In this document: piece after piece, positions 1 through 9,037 of the stretch
How positions within the stretch are numbered: the first letter of the stretch is position 1
Layout of the letters: each line of letters starts with the position of its first letter
Source: Niveispirillum cyanobacteriorum
Lineage (GTDB): Bacteria; Pseudomonadota; Alphaproteobacteria; Azospirillales; Azospirillaceae
Length of the DNA: 64,000 nucleotides
Assembly (NCBI RefSeq): GCF_002868735.1
Contig: NZ_CP025611.1
Coordinates: forward strand, 1,792,501-1,856,500
Direction of reading: 5' to 3'
Translations under genes and position numbers: made by a program
The notes under the pieces: model-generated
The model's input: only the letters and a program-made list of their open reading frames with translations
The model's database searches: none
What the model was told of the DNA's origin: nothing

Positions 1-626
1 GTGCCGATACCAAGGTGCTGCGCCCCGTCGCCGACCCGTTCGACAGTACGGGCGGCATGCGGCTTCTCTCTGGCAATCTGGGCCGGGGCATCATCAAGGT
101 GTCGGCCGTCAAACCTGAGCATCGGGTGATCGAAGCACCCGCCGCCGTGTTCGACAGCCAGGACGATTTGCAGGCCGCCTTCAAGGCCGGTGCCCTGAAC
201 CGCGATGTCGTAGCCGTGGTCCGTTTCCAGGGTCCGCGCGCCAATGGCATGCCGGAACTGCACAAGCTGACCCCCGGCCTGGGCGTGTTGCAGGACAAGG
301 GCTTCAAGGTGGCGCTCGTCACCGATGGCCGCATGTCGGGGGCGTCGGGCAAGGTGCCCGCCGCCATCCATATCACGCCAGAATGCCTGGGCGGCGGCCC
401 GCTGGCCAAGGTGCGTGACGGCGACATCGTCAGCCTGGATGCCGAAACCGGCGAGTTGAACGTGCTGGTCGACGCCGCCGAATTCGCGGCCCGCACCGTT
501 ACCGTGCCCGACCTGTCCCACAATGAATGGGGCATGGGCCGCAACCTGTTCGGTGCCTTCCGGGCATCCGCCACCGGGGCCGAACAGGGTGGTTCCTGTT
601 TCGCCGCCCCCATCCCCACCGCCTGA
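1..626 (+). CDS. edd: Phosphogluconate dehydratase, C-terminal part (partial)
   Basis: This open frame enters from the left edge (first full codon at base 3) and ends with TGA at 624-626. It shows the C-terminal domain of the IlvD/Edd dehydratase family, including the conserved [10 protein letters not shown] stretch and a closing [10 protein letters not shown]-type tail typical of Edd rather than IlvD. The enzyme converts 6-phosphogluconate to KDPG in the cytosol, the first committed Entner-Doudoroff step. The next gene, eda, supplies the following step, which supports Edd over dihydroxy-acid dehydratase. The N-terminal two thirds, including the Fe-S ligands, lie outside the window. Confidence 0.93.
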   Translation, partial: ADTKVLRPVADPFDSTGGMRLLSGNLGRGIIKVSAVKPEHRVIEAPAAVFDSQDDLQAAFKAGALNRDVVAVVRFQGPRANGMPELHKLTPGLGVLQDKGFKVALVTDGRMSGASGKVPAAIHITPECLGGGPLAKVRDGDIVSLDAETGELNVLVDAAEFAARTVTVPDLSHNEWGMGRNLFGAFRASATGAEQGGSCFAAPIPTA

Positions 627-646
627 TCCGACCGGAACCTGACAAG

Positions 647-1279
647 ATGAGCATGGATATCACCCACATCGCCAGCCTGGCCCCGGTCATTCCGGTGATC
701 ATCATCGACCGGCTTGAAGATGCCCAGCCGCTGGCCGAGGCGCTGGTGGCCGGCGGCCTGCCGGTGTTGGAAGTCACCCTGCGCTCCCCCGCAGCACTCG
801 ACGCCATCCGCGTCATGGCCAAGGTGCCGGGCGCCGTGGTCGGTGCCGGCACCGTCATCGCCCCCGAACAGGTGGCGCAGGTGGCCGATGCCGGTGCAAA
901 ATTCATCGTCAGTCCCGGCACCTATCCGGGTCTGGTCGATGCCGTGCTGGACAGCGGCATCCCCTATCTGCCCGGCGTCGCCACCCCGGCGGAGATGATG
1001 TACCTGCTGTCGCGCGGTATCCGTCACCAGAAGCTGTTCCCCGCCACGGTGGTGGGCGGTATCGACATGCTGAAGGCAGTATCCTCGCCGCTGTCCCAGA
1101 TCAAGTTCTGCCCCACGGGCGGCGTCACCGCCGCCACCGCGCCCGACTTCCTGGCGCTGCCCAACGTCATGTGCGTGGGCGGCTCCTGGGTGACACCCGG
1201 CAATATGGTCAAGGCGGGCGATTGGGCCGGCATCACGGCCTTGGCCCGTGAAGCAGCATCCCTGCCGCGTCGTTCTTAA
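647..1279 (+). CDS. eda: KDPG aldolase (2-dehydro-3-deoxy-phosphogluconate aldolase)
   Basis: A class I aldolase of 210 residues that cleaves KDPG to pyruvate and glyceraldehyde 3-phosphate in the Entner-Doudoroff pathway. The family hallmarks are present: the general base Glu in LEVTLRSP (about residue 42), the Schiff-base Lys in HQKLFPA (about residue 129) and the phosphate-binding PTGGV loop. The frame is open further upstream, but the ATG at 647 gives the usual family length and N-terminus. It lies 20 bases after edd on the same strand and is probably co-transcribed with it. A strong terminator follows. Confidence 0.95.
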   Translation: MSMDITHIASLAPVIPVIIIDRLEDAQPLAEALVAGGLPVLEVTLRSPAALDAIRVMAKVPGAVVGAGTVIAPEQVAQVADAGAKFIVSPGTYPGLVDAVLDSGIPYLPGVATPAEMMYLLSRGIRHQKLFPATVVGGIDMLKAVSSPLSQIKFCPTGGVTAATAPDFLALPNVMCVGGSWVTPGNMVKAGDWAGITALAREAASLPRRS

Positions 1280-1337
1280 CGTTTTTCCGGTCCTCTACGA
1301 TCGCCGTTGTCCGGTCATTTCACGGCGATCGACCTTA

Positions 1338-1373
1338 TGGGCGGTTGGGGAAACCCAGCCGCCCATCTTTTTT
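1338..1373 (+). terminator. Rho-independent terminator after eda
   Basis: A 12-bp stem, TGGGCGGTTGGG pairing with CCCAGCCGCCCA (one G-T pair) around a GAAA loop, is followed by a run of T residues at 1367-1373. It lies about 60 bases after the eda stop and closes the edd-eda transcript. Confidence 0.88.
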
Positions 1374-1440
1374 GGGGGATTGTGGTGGGCGAGAAGAGGC
1401 ACATCCATCTCGACGCCGCGAGCCGCTAGAAGGCCGATGG

Positions 1441-2757
1441 CTACTTTCCAGCGCGCTCCATTTTGTTGATCAACGACACCGACATGTCGATGCGTTGAAT
1501 TTGCTGGCGAAGCGGCGCGCAGTCTGGATAGGCTGCCAACAGGCATTGCTTCAATCCGCCTAGTATCTCAACGATGCCAGCGCGCGATTTCACTGCCTTC
1601 TGGAAAGCCATATCACTCTCTGTATCATTGTAATACACGTCGAAGAATTCAGGGCCATCAAGTTTACCTGTTTTGATCTCAAGACTCATCCAGTCTTCCA
1701 GGGTTGAGCGCAGCGCATTCATACGGGTATCGACGCTATGACATGACAGATCAGATCGGATCACGGCCTTGATGATCCGTCCCGCCATAACATGATCATC
1801 TATCGCCATGCTGGCAGCAGGGCGCCGTCGCGATGAGCCAAGGCTATAACTGTAAGGCACAGTTGTCGCGCTAGCGGTCGGAAAGATTGTCCCTCTACAC
1901 CGCGCTCGTCGGATATCTTGTGGCGATTTTGCCTTCGGGCTGACGAATTCATCCCAAGGGGTCACAGAATCGCCGGACCAGTTCTCGTCAATCAACGGTG
2001 TTGGCAAAGCGTCGATCTTTGCCACCAAAGCATCGAGATCATAACCGGAACGGCAATCAGACGCAGCGTATAGATCGCAACTGTAGGGATAGTACATACC
2101 TGGCCATGAGGCTTTGACAATACGCCAGCCGGTCCGAGCCGACCAAGCAGCACGCTTCGGTTCGTCTGGTGCCCCCCTATAAGGTTCATCAATTAAGATA
2201 AACTGCCCACACGCCGGATCGATCCACTTGGTGACGTGATCACTGCTCGGCAGTTTGTCATCCACAGAACCATTGGGGGGATAGACCTTACGGTGATTAC
2301 GAGAGGGTTGCAGCCCTGTATGTTCCATAAAGCGGAGTGACCGCTCTGCAACACAGAGACGGTCGCGCGCAAAGTCCTGCGTTTGAGCTAGCGCGTCGCA
2401 AACAAAATGGTCCTCTGCGACCATACGAAGATTATTAAAACCTCGAACAGCTTTGAGCGCGGATTTACTGCAAATCTCAAGAATAGGCTTTGAGATTTCA
2501 ATCTTGAGCGTCTCACGGCCACATCGATAGCCTTGCTTCTTGTCACTCCAGTATATGCTAATCAGCACATAATGACGCACGGGCGATGCCAGACGCAACG
2601 GAAGTGTACGCTGCGCGTTTCGAAAATTTGTGCAGTTTGCCGCCTGAGCTGCAAGATCAAGCGCTCTCGAATGCTTGATACCCAGCTCTTTACTCATTTG
2701 AGCAGCGAGACTTTTGACTCCACTCAGAGTCGTGGGGCGCACTTTACCGGTCAACAT
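1441..2757 (-). CDS. DUF5623-like protein of unknown function
   Basis: A 438-residue protein with no recognised catalytic motif. Its N-terminus (VRPTTLSGVKSLA, then GIKHSRALDLAAQAA and a NFRNAQ motif) resembles DUF5623, a family recalled from accessory regions of alphaproteobacteria; this assignment is from memory. The start was placed at ATG 2757, which has GGGAG about nine bases upstream, rather than at the longer open frame to 2808. The gene is visibly lower in G+C than its neighbours and uses A/T-ending codons more freely. It stands alone between eda and the DUF3088 gene, which suggests horizontal acquisition. Its function is unknown. Confidence 0.65.
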   Translation of the reverse strand: MLTGKVRPTTLSGVKSLAAQMSKELGIKHSRALDLAAQAANCTNFRNAQRTLPLRLASPVRHYVLISIYWSDKKQGYRCGRETLKIEISKPILEICSKSALKAVRGFNNLRMVAEDHFVCDALAQTQDFARDRLCVAERSLRFMEHTGLQPSRNHRKVYPPNGSVDDKLPSSDHVTKWIDPACGQFILIDEPYRGAPDEPKRAAWSARTGWRIVKASWPGMYYPYSCDLYAASDCRSGYDLDALVAKIDALPTPLIDENWSGDSVTPWDEFVSPKAKSPQDIRRARCRGTIFPTASATTVPYSYSLGSSRRRPAASMAIDDHVMAGRIIKAVIRSDLSCHSVDTRMNALRSTLEDWMSLEIKTGKLDGPEFFDVYYNDTESDMAFQKAVKSRAGIVEILGGLKQCLLAAYPDCAPLRQQIQRIDMSVSLINKMERAGK

Positions 2758-3064
2758 GGCTATTCTCCCGGCTTGATTTGCAAGCGTCACTCGCCGACCG
2801 CCTCCCAAGCCTGAAAGCCTGTTGAAGGGTTCAAAAATGAATGTACGGCAGCGCTGCCAGCAGCTTCGGAACGGCGAGTGCCATGCTCATGCCAAGAGCT
2901 AATTAAAAGTAAGAGAATTCGTGGGAAGTTTCAACCCCTGAAACGGCGCTGCATCTCAGTTCGTTTCGCCTGAAAGAACAAGATGTAGCCGCAGCTCAAG
3001 TTCCGCCAAGGGAATGTTGAAGCAGGGGATCCGGTGAAGTTAAGTGAACAGAACTCTGCCCCCC
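2758..3064. other. Intergenic stretch without a recognisable gene
   Basis: About 307 bases upstream of the DUF5623-like gene and downstream of the DUF3088 gene. It is richer in A+T than the surroundings and holds a perfect 12-bp palindrome, GGCAGCGCTGCC, at 2847-2858. No open frame with a plausible start, RNA gene or terminator was seen. It may carry the promoter of the minus-strand accessory gene or be part of the same acquired segment. Confidence 0.5.
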
Positions 3065-3412
3065 TCACGGATGCGGCAGCGGTATCCCGTGCCGCACGGC
3101 CAGCGCCTTCATAATGGCCGCCCTTGTGCCCGCAAAGCGCAAGCCGCCATGCCGCCCCGTCTCCAGCCCATCCTCAGCATCATCGCCAAAGATCAGCAGC
3201 GGCAGGCCCTGGTTCGCCTCCCCCACCAGCGCGACCACTTCCGCGCGGGGCCGGGGAAAGTCATGTCGGCGGACCTCTACCCGTTCGGCGATCACCGGAA
3301 ACCGGGCCAGGATGCCCTCCATGAACATGCAATCGGCGCAATAGAAGCGCTGACCGGGGTACTTCTCGTCCGGGAAATCGGGCGGCAGCAGGTACAGGAT
3401 GTCGCGGGCCAT
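3065..3412 (-). CDS. DUF3088 family protein
   Basis: A 115-residue protein beginning MARDILYLLPP. It matches the DUF3088 pattern: an early CxxC pair (CADC, Cys25 and Cys28), a VRRHDFPRPR segment and GEANQGLPLLIF. The thioredoxin-like arrangement suggests a small redox fold, but no activity is established for the family. The start at 3412 is chosen because AGGAGA lies seven bases upstream; the frame stays open far upstream without further family sequence. It is divergent from the YbaN-type gene across about 105 bases. Confidence 0.8.
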   Translation of the reverse strand: MARDILYLLPPDFPDEKYPGQRFYCADCMFMEGILARFPVIAERVEVRRHDFPRPRAEVVALVGEANQGLPLLIFGDDAEDGLETGRHGGLRFAGTRAAIMKALAVRHGIPLPHP

Positions 3413-3517
3413 GGGGTTCTCCTTCATCTGTGCCCTTTTACCACGCCACCGCCCTTGCCAACCACCCGTCCCCGCGCCATTGTTGCGAATGATTTGCGAT
3501 TGGCAGCGGAAAGCGGG

Positions 3518-3907
3518 ATGACCGAGCCGAACAGCCGCCGCCGCTGGCGGCCCTTCTATCTGGCGCTGGGCTATATCTGCGTGGGGCTGGCCATGGCGGG
3601 GGCGGTGCTGCCGGTTCTGCCGACGACGCCGTTCCTGCTGGTGGCGCTGTGGGCCTATTTCCGCTCGCACCCCGAAAAGGCGCAGAAGCTACTGGACCAT
3701 CCGCGCTGGGGCCCGCCCTTGCGCGACTGGCGCGAACAGGGGGCCATTCCGACGCGGGCCAAGATTATGGCCGTTGCCGTGATGGCCCTGTCCTGGGTCA
3801 TCGTGTTCTTTACGACACAAGGGACCTGGGTCCCTGTGATTGTCGGTGTGATCCTGTGCTGCACGGCGACTTTCGTCGCCACACGCCCGGCACCGAAACG
3901 GGGATAA
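3518..3907 (+). CDS. YbaN family (DUF454) inner-membrane protein
   Basis: A 129-residue membrane protein of the YbaN/DUF454 family, function unknown. It shows the typical hydrophobic N-terminal hairpin, the VLPVLPTTPFLLVALWAYF signature between the first segments, and a C-terminal hydrophobic hairpin from roughly residue 78 to 118. The ATG at 3518 gives the normal family length; the preceding GGAAAG is only a modest ribosome site. It is divergent from the DUF3088 gene and convergent with the glutamate dehydrogenase gene. Confidence 0.85.
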   Translation: MTEPNSRRRWRPFYLALGYICVGLAMAGAVLPVLPTTPFLLVALWAYFRSHPEKAQKLLDHPRWGPPLRDWREQGAIPTRAKIMAVAVMALSWVIVFFTTQGTWVPVIVGVILCCTATFVATRPAPKRG

Positions 3908-3929
3908 GGGCGGTCCGGCAAGACCGCCC
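3908..3929. terminator. Hairpin between convergent genes
   Basis: GGGCGGTC and GACCGCCC form a perfect 8-bp stem with a six-base loop directly after the YbaN-type stop codon and before the end of the glutamate dehydrogenase gene. There is no T-run on either side, so termination is inferred from position. Confidence 0.5.
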
Positions 3930-3938
3930 CACCCATAC

Positions 3939-6900
3939 TTACCCCGCCAGCAATCCGCGGAGCTGCCGCCCCGCCACCGCCAGCATGGCGATGTCCAGCG
4001 CCGCGACCCCGCGCAGGTCGGCCAGCAGGCTGTTGATCCGCTCCAGCGGGCCGGTGCGGTGCGCCGCCCAGGCGCTAAACAGGTCGCCGCCACCCTGGAC
4101 CTGCACCAGCACGCGCGCCGTCAGGCGGGCCTGCAAGTTGAACAGGTCATCCAGCGAGGCCGCCACCGCCTGGCGCTGCCAGTGGTTTTCGCACCGAACC
4201 TCCGCCGTGCGTGCCCGCAGATATTCCAAGCCCAGACGGTCGCCCAGGTCGAAATAGAGGTTGGCGACGTCCGACGGATCGCGGCCCGCCTCCACGGCGA
4301 TTTCCGCGATATCGGTGCTGGCCGCCAGCAGCGGCAGGGCCGAGACACGGCGGGCCAGATCGCCCGGCACCCCGTCCTTGGACCAGTTGCCCGCCGTCTC
4401 CGCCAGCCATTTCAGGGCCGAGGGCGACAGGATATCGGGCAGGTGACCCGTCAGTTCCTCCACCACCGGGGCCAGACGCGCCACTTCGGCGGCGATATCC
4501 AGCGGGTAGCTGCCATGGGCCAGGACCCAAGGCACGGCCCGGCGCATCAGACGGCCCGTATAGAGCATCATGGCCGTCTGCACGGCCGCCGGCACCTTGG
4601 TGTCCAGCGCCTCCACAGCATCCCACAGTCGGCGCAGACCGAAGGCGTCGCGGACGATCAGATAGGCGCGGGCGACATCGCCCTCGCTACGGCCCGTCTG
4701 TTCCACCATTTCCCAGGTGAAGGTCGGGCCGACGCGATTGACCATGCCATTGGTGACGGCGGTGCAGATAATCTCGCGCCGCAACTGATGGCGTGCCACG
4801 GCGTCGGGGAACCGTTCCTGCAAGGCCTTGGGGAAGTAGCGCATCAGATCGCGCTCAACCGTCTTATCCTCCGGCAGGTCGGAGGCCAGCAACTGGTCAT
4901 AGAGGTCGATCTTGGCATAAGCCAGCAGCACCGCCGTTTCCGGGCGGGTCAGACCGCGCTTGGCGTTGACACGGGCGGCGATCTCCTCGTCATCGGGCAG
5001 GAACTCGATGGCGCGGGATAGTTTGCCGGCCTTTTCCATGGTGCGGGCGAACCGGGCCTGATCCTCCAGCGTTTCCACGGAAATGGCCTGGGCGATGGTC
5101 AGGGCCTGGGTCTGCTTGTAATTGTCGGCCAGGACCAGATCCGCCACCTCGTCCGTCATCTGGGCCAGCAGCACGTCGCGCTGTTCACGCGTCATGCCGC
5201 CGCCATCCATGACATCGCGCAGCAGGATCTTGATATTCACCTCATGGTCGGACGTATCCACGCCGGCGGAATTGTCGATAGCATCGGTATTGATCGACAC
5301 GCCGGCCTGTGCCGCCTCGATACGACCGCGCTGGGTGAAGCCCAGATTGGCGCCTTCGCCCACCACCCTGGCCCGCAGATCGCGGCCATTCAGACGGATC
5401 GGATCATTGGCCTTGTCACCGGCATCGGCGTTGGTCTCGTCGGTGGACTTCACATAGGTGCCGATACCGCCCAGCCACAGCAGTTCCACCTTGGCGCGCA
5501 GGACGGCACGCATCAGCTCCGTCGGTGTGACCCGTTCGGTCTGAATCTCCAGGGCCTGACGGATTTCCGGCGACAGGGTGAGGGACTTCGCCCCCCGGTC
5601 GAAGATGGCGCCGCCCGGCGACAGCTTTGTCGTGTCATAATCGGCCCAGGACGAACGCGGCAGATCGAAAAGACGCTTACGCTCTACCCAGCTGCTGGTC
5701 GCATCCGGGTTGGGATCAACGAAGATGTGGCGATGGTCGAAGGCGGCGATCAGGCGAATATGCTTGGACAACAGCATACCGTTGCCAAACACGTCGCCCG
5801 ACATGTCGCCCACGCCGACGGTGGTGAAATCCTCGGTCTGGATATCCTTGCCCAGTTCGCGGAAATGGCGCTTCACCGCCTCCCAGGCACCACGAGCGGT
5901 GATGCCCATGCCCTTATGGTCGTACCCGGCGGACCCGCCGGACGCGAAGGCGTCGTCCAACCAGAAGCCGTACTCACGCGATACGCCATTGGCGATGTCG
6001 CTGAAGGTCGCTGTACCCTTGTCGGCGGCCACCACAAGGTACGGGTCGTCACTGTCCAGACGCACGACATCGGTCGGCGGGATCACGACACCGTTTTTCA
6101 GGTTGTCGGTGATGTCCAGCAGGCCGCGCATCATCGTCTTATAGCATTCGATGACCTCGGCCATCACCGCATCCCGACCCGCACTGGCCGGCACGGGGTT
6201 CTTCACGATGAAGCCGCCCTTGCTGCCCACCGGCACGATCACCGCATTCTTGACGATCTGCGCCTTGATCAGGCCCAGGATCTCGGTGCGGAAATCCTCC
6301 TTGCGGTCGGACCAGCGGATACCGCCACGGGCCACCTTGCCACCACGCAGATGGATGGCCTCCACGCGCGGGCTATAGACCCAGATCTCCCGCCACGGGC
6401 GCGGCAGGGGCAGGTCGTCGATGGAGCCGCTGTCCAGCTTGAAGCTGATATAGCTCTTCGGCTTCCCGTCCGCGCCCTTCTGGAAGAAATTGGTGCGAAG
6501 CGTGGCGCGGATGATGTTCAGCATCCGGCGCAGGATGCGGTCTTCATCCAGATTGGTGACGGTGTCCAGCGCGTGGTCGATCTCCAGGATCAGGCCCTTG
6601 CGCTTGGTATCCACCTCATCCCGGCCCAGCTTGGCCAGGATGGCCGGATCATGGCTGAACCGGAACAGGTCCAACAGCAGGCGGGCGATCTTGGAATGGG
6701 TTGAGAGGGTATTCTCGATATATTCCTGACTGAAATCGAACTTGGCCTGCTTCAGATACTTGGCATAGGCACGGAAGACCGTGACCTCGCGCCAATCCAT
6801 ACCGGACAACAGCACCAGACGGTTGAACCCGTCCGACTGTGCCTCCCCGGTCCAGACGCGCTGGAACGCATCCTCGAATGCCGCCTTCACCCGGTCCAGC

Positions 6901-8783
6901 TCGACCGCGCGGCCATCGGCGGTGCGCATGTCGAAATCCTGCATGAAGACATTGGGCGTATCGCCGGGCAGTTCGACCTCAAACGGGCCACCTTCCGCCA
7001 GGATGCGCAGGCCCAGATGCTCCAGCATGGGCAGCACCTTGGACAGCTCCACCGGTCCGCCGGTCTGATAGACCTTGAAGAACAGTTGATGGGCGTCCGC
7101 TTCCACCGGGCGGTGCAGGTTCAGGGCGATGCCGCCATGGGAGATGATATGTTCGATCCGGGCCAGATCGACCACCGCCTCGTCCGGCGTATAGGCCTCC
7201 TGGTAGGAGGCGGGCAGGGTGCCGCTATATTTGCGGGCCAGGGCCAGACCCGCGGCCTCGCCCTTTTCTTCCACCAGCGCCTGGGTAAAGCGGTCGCGCC
7301 AGCCGCGCGAGGCTTCGATCAGCTGGCTTTCCAGCTCACCAACATCGACATCCGGCAGCTTGCCGGGCGTGGTCTGCACGATCAGGTGGACGCGCGCCAG
7401 CACGCTTTCCGACAGCGACACATTCACCTGGGTCGAGGTGCCGTCATAGGCCTTTTCGATCAGGGCCTGCAGGCGCTTACGCAGATCGGTATCGTAACGA
7501 TCACGCGGAACATGGATCAGTGCGGAAACGAAACGCTCGAACGGGTCCTTGCGCACGAACAGGGCGACGCGCTGGCGCTCCTGCAAATGCAGCACGCCCA
7601 TGGCAATGTCGTACAGCTCGTCATCGCCGATCTGGAACAGCTCATCACGCGGATAGGTTTCCAGGATATGGACCAGCGCCTTGCCATCGTGGCCGCGCCC
7701 GTCAAAGCCCGACCGCTCAATGACGCGGTTCACCTTCTGGCGCAGGAACGGGATGTCGCGCGATGACCGGTTATAGGCGGTGCTGGTGAACAGGCCGACG
7801 AACAGCCGCTCACCCACTTCCTCGCCCGCCTCGTTGAACAGCTTGACCATGACGGCGTCCAGCGGCGCGCGGCGATGGACCGTGCTGTCCTTGTTGGCCT
7901 TGGTCACCATCATGAAACGGGGGTGGCGGACAAACGCCTTCACCTCCGGCGGCAGCGTGGAGAAATAGCGCAGGCCGTCAAAGACGCTGACCTCGTCATT
8001 GCGCAGCAAGCCCAGGCCGGCGCCGGTCTGGATATCCAGCGTCTCCTCGCCATTGTCCTTGCCGAGGCGATATTCGCGGATGCCAAGGAAGATGAAATGG
8101 TCTTCATCCATCCAGCGCAGGAAGGCCAGGCCTTCCTCCCGCTCGTCCTCGGCCACGGGGCCATACTGGCCCGCAATGGTTTCGGTCAGACGGGCGCGCA
8201 TGGCGTGGAAATCGGTGACCGAGGCACGGACATCGGCCAGCACGGCGGCGATGCCGGCGCGGATCGCGTCCAGTTCATCGCTGCCAGTGATCTGATCGAC
8301 CTCGATATGCATCACCGATTCCGCGATGGCGTCGGCGGGTGCCTCACCATTCTGCCAGATGGCGGTCAGGCGGCCATCAGCATCGCGGCTGACCTTGATC
8401 ACGGGATGCACCACCAGATGGACCGTCAGGCCCCGGCGGTTCAGTTCGGCGGAAACGCTGTCCACCAGGAAGGGCATGTCGTCATTGACGATTTCCACCA
8501 CCGTATGGTGGGCGTGCCACCCGTCGCTATCGACGCGCGGGTTCAGGACGCGGACCAGCGCGTCGCCGCGCTTGCGCGTGCCCCCGAACTGCATGATGGC
8601 GATGGCCGCGCCATACAGCTCATCGGCGGTGGAGCGCAGCATGTCGTCGGGCGACACGTTGCGATAGAAGGCCCGGACGAACGCTTCGGCCAGGCCGGCC
8701 TTATCCTTGGACAACCGGCTGCGCAGCTTGGCGACAACCTGATCCACCAGCTCGGACTTACGCTGTTCGAGCTTGAACGCCAT
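3939..8783 (-). CDS. NAD-specific glutamate dehydrogenase, large (about 180 kDa) type
   Basis: A 1614-residue enzyme converting glutamate to 2-oxoglutarate and ammonia with NAD, catabolic in direction. Length and sequence match the large bacterial NAD-GDH family. The catalytic core is visible around residues 815-870, with GGIRWSDRKEDFR and, near 856, GSKGGFIVKNP, which carries the expected lysine. A long regulatory N-terminal region with ACT-like segments precedes it, and a C-terminal helical region follows. The start at 8783 (MAFKLEQRKSEL) has GGGAG nine bases upstream; the longer frame to 8960 looks non-coding. It is divergent from an NAD-regulator gene across 254 bases. Confidence 0.95.
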   Translation of the reverse strand: MAFKLEQRKSELVDQVVAKLRSRLSKDKAGLAEAFVRAFYRNVSPDDMLRSTADELYGAAIAIMQFGGTRKRGDALVRVLNPRVDSDGWHAHHTVVEIVNDDMPFLVDSVSAELNRRGLTVHLVVHPVIKVSRDADGRLTAIWQNGEAPADAIAESVMHIEVDQITGSDELDAIRAGIAAVLADVRASVTDFHAMRARLTETIAGQYGPVAEDEREEGLAFLRWMDEDHFIFLGIREYRLGKDNGEETLDIQTGAGLGLLRNDEVSVFDGLRYFSTLPPEVKAFVRHPRFMMVTKANKDSTVHRRAPLDAVMVKLFNEAGEEVGERLFVGLFTSTAYNRSSRDIPFLRQKVNRVIERSGFDGRGHDGKALVHILETYPRDELFQIGDDELYDIAMGVLHLQERQRVALFVRKDPFERFVSALIHVPRDRYDTDLRKRLQALIEKAYDGTSTQVNVSLSESVLARVHLIVQTTPGKLPDVDVGELESQLIEASRGWRDRFTQALVEEKGEAAGLALARKYSGTLPASYQEAYTPDEAVVDLARIEHIISHGGIALNLHRPVEADAHQLFFKVYQTGGPVELSKVLPMLEHLGLRILAEGGPFEVELPGDTPNVFMQDFDMRTADGRAVELDRVKAAFEDAFQRVWTGEAQSDGFNRLVLLSGMDWREVTVFRAYAKYLKQAKFDFSQEYIENTLSTHSKIARLLLDLFRFSHDPAILAKLGRDEVDTKRKGLILEIDHALDTVTNLDEDRILRRMLNIIRATLRTNFFQKGADGKPKSYISFKLDSGSIDDLPLPRPWREIWVYSPRVEAIHLRGGKVARGGIRWSDRKEDFRTEILGLIKAQIVKNAVIVPVGSKGGFIVKNPVPASAGRDAVMAEVIECYKTMMRGLLDITDNLKNGVVIPPTDVVRLDSDDPYLVVAADKGTATFSDIANGVSREYGFWLDDAFASGGSAGYDHKGMGITARGAWEAVKRHFRELGKDIQTEDFTTVGVGDMSGDVFGNGMLLSKHIRLIAAFDHRHIFVDPNPDATSSWVERKRLFDLPRSSWADYDTTKLSPGGAIFDRGAKSLTLSPEIRQALEIQTERVTPTELMRAVLRAKVELLWLGGIGTYVKSTDETNADAGDKANDPIRLNGRDLRARVVGEGANLGFTQRGRIEAAQAGVSINTDAIDNSAGVDTSDHEVNIKILLRDVMDGGGMTREQRDVLLAQMTDEVADLVLADNYKQTQALTIAQAISVETLEDQARFARTMEKAGKLSRAIEFLPDDEEIAARVNAKRGLTRPETAVLLAYAKIDLYDQLLASDLPEDKTVERDLMRYFPKALQERFPDAVARHQLRREIICTAVTNGMVNRVGPTFTWEMVEQTGRSEGDVARAYLIVRDAFGLRRLWDAVEALDTKVPAAVQTAMMLYTGRLMRRAVPWVLAHGSYPLDIAAEVARLAPVVEELTGHLPDILSPSALKWLAETAGNWSKDGVPGDLARRVSALPLLAASTDIAEIAVEAGRDPSDVANLYFDLGDRLGLEYLRARTAEVRCENHWQRQAVAASLDDLFNLQARLTARVLVQVQGGGDLFSAWAAHRTGPLERINSLLADLRGVAALDIAMLAVAGRQLRGLLAG

Positions 8784-8911
8784 GGTATTTCTCCCGCAAT
8801 GGACCGCATCTTGTCGGGGCGGTTTTGTGGCTGGATTGGCCCCGGCACGGTTCGCGGGCAACACCTTGCTCCTTTTATGCGTCGTCAGAAAGAGTGTCGG
8901 GTGACAGTTCC

Positions 8912-8925
8912 GCGTTCCGGAACGC
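8912..8925. promoter_or_regulatory. Perfect 14-bp palindrome, candidate operator
   Basis: GCGTTCCGGAACGC lies in the 254-base divergent region between the NAD-glutamate dehydrogenase gene and the Nudix/winged-helix regulator gene. A perfect palindrome here fits the operator of a dimeric regulator controlling either or both genes. The assignment is inferred from symmetry and position. Confidence 0.4.
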
Positions 8926-9037
8926 TTATGCCGCCGACGGGCTGGCATACGGCATTCCATTGCTTTACAAGCGACTACGGCTTTCTTTTCGAATCCGACC
9001 GTCCAAACCCGTCCGCCAGAGAGGGAGCAAGCAGCCC

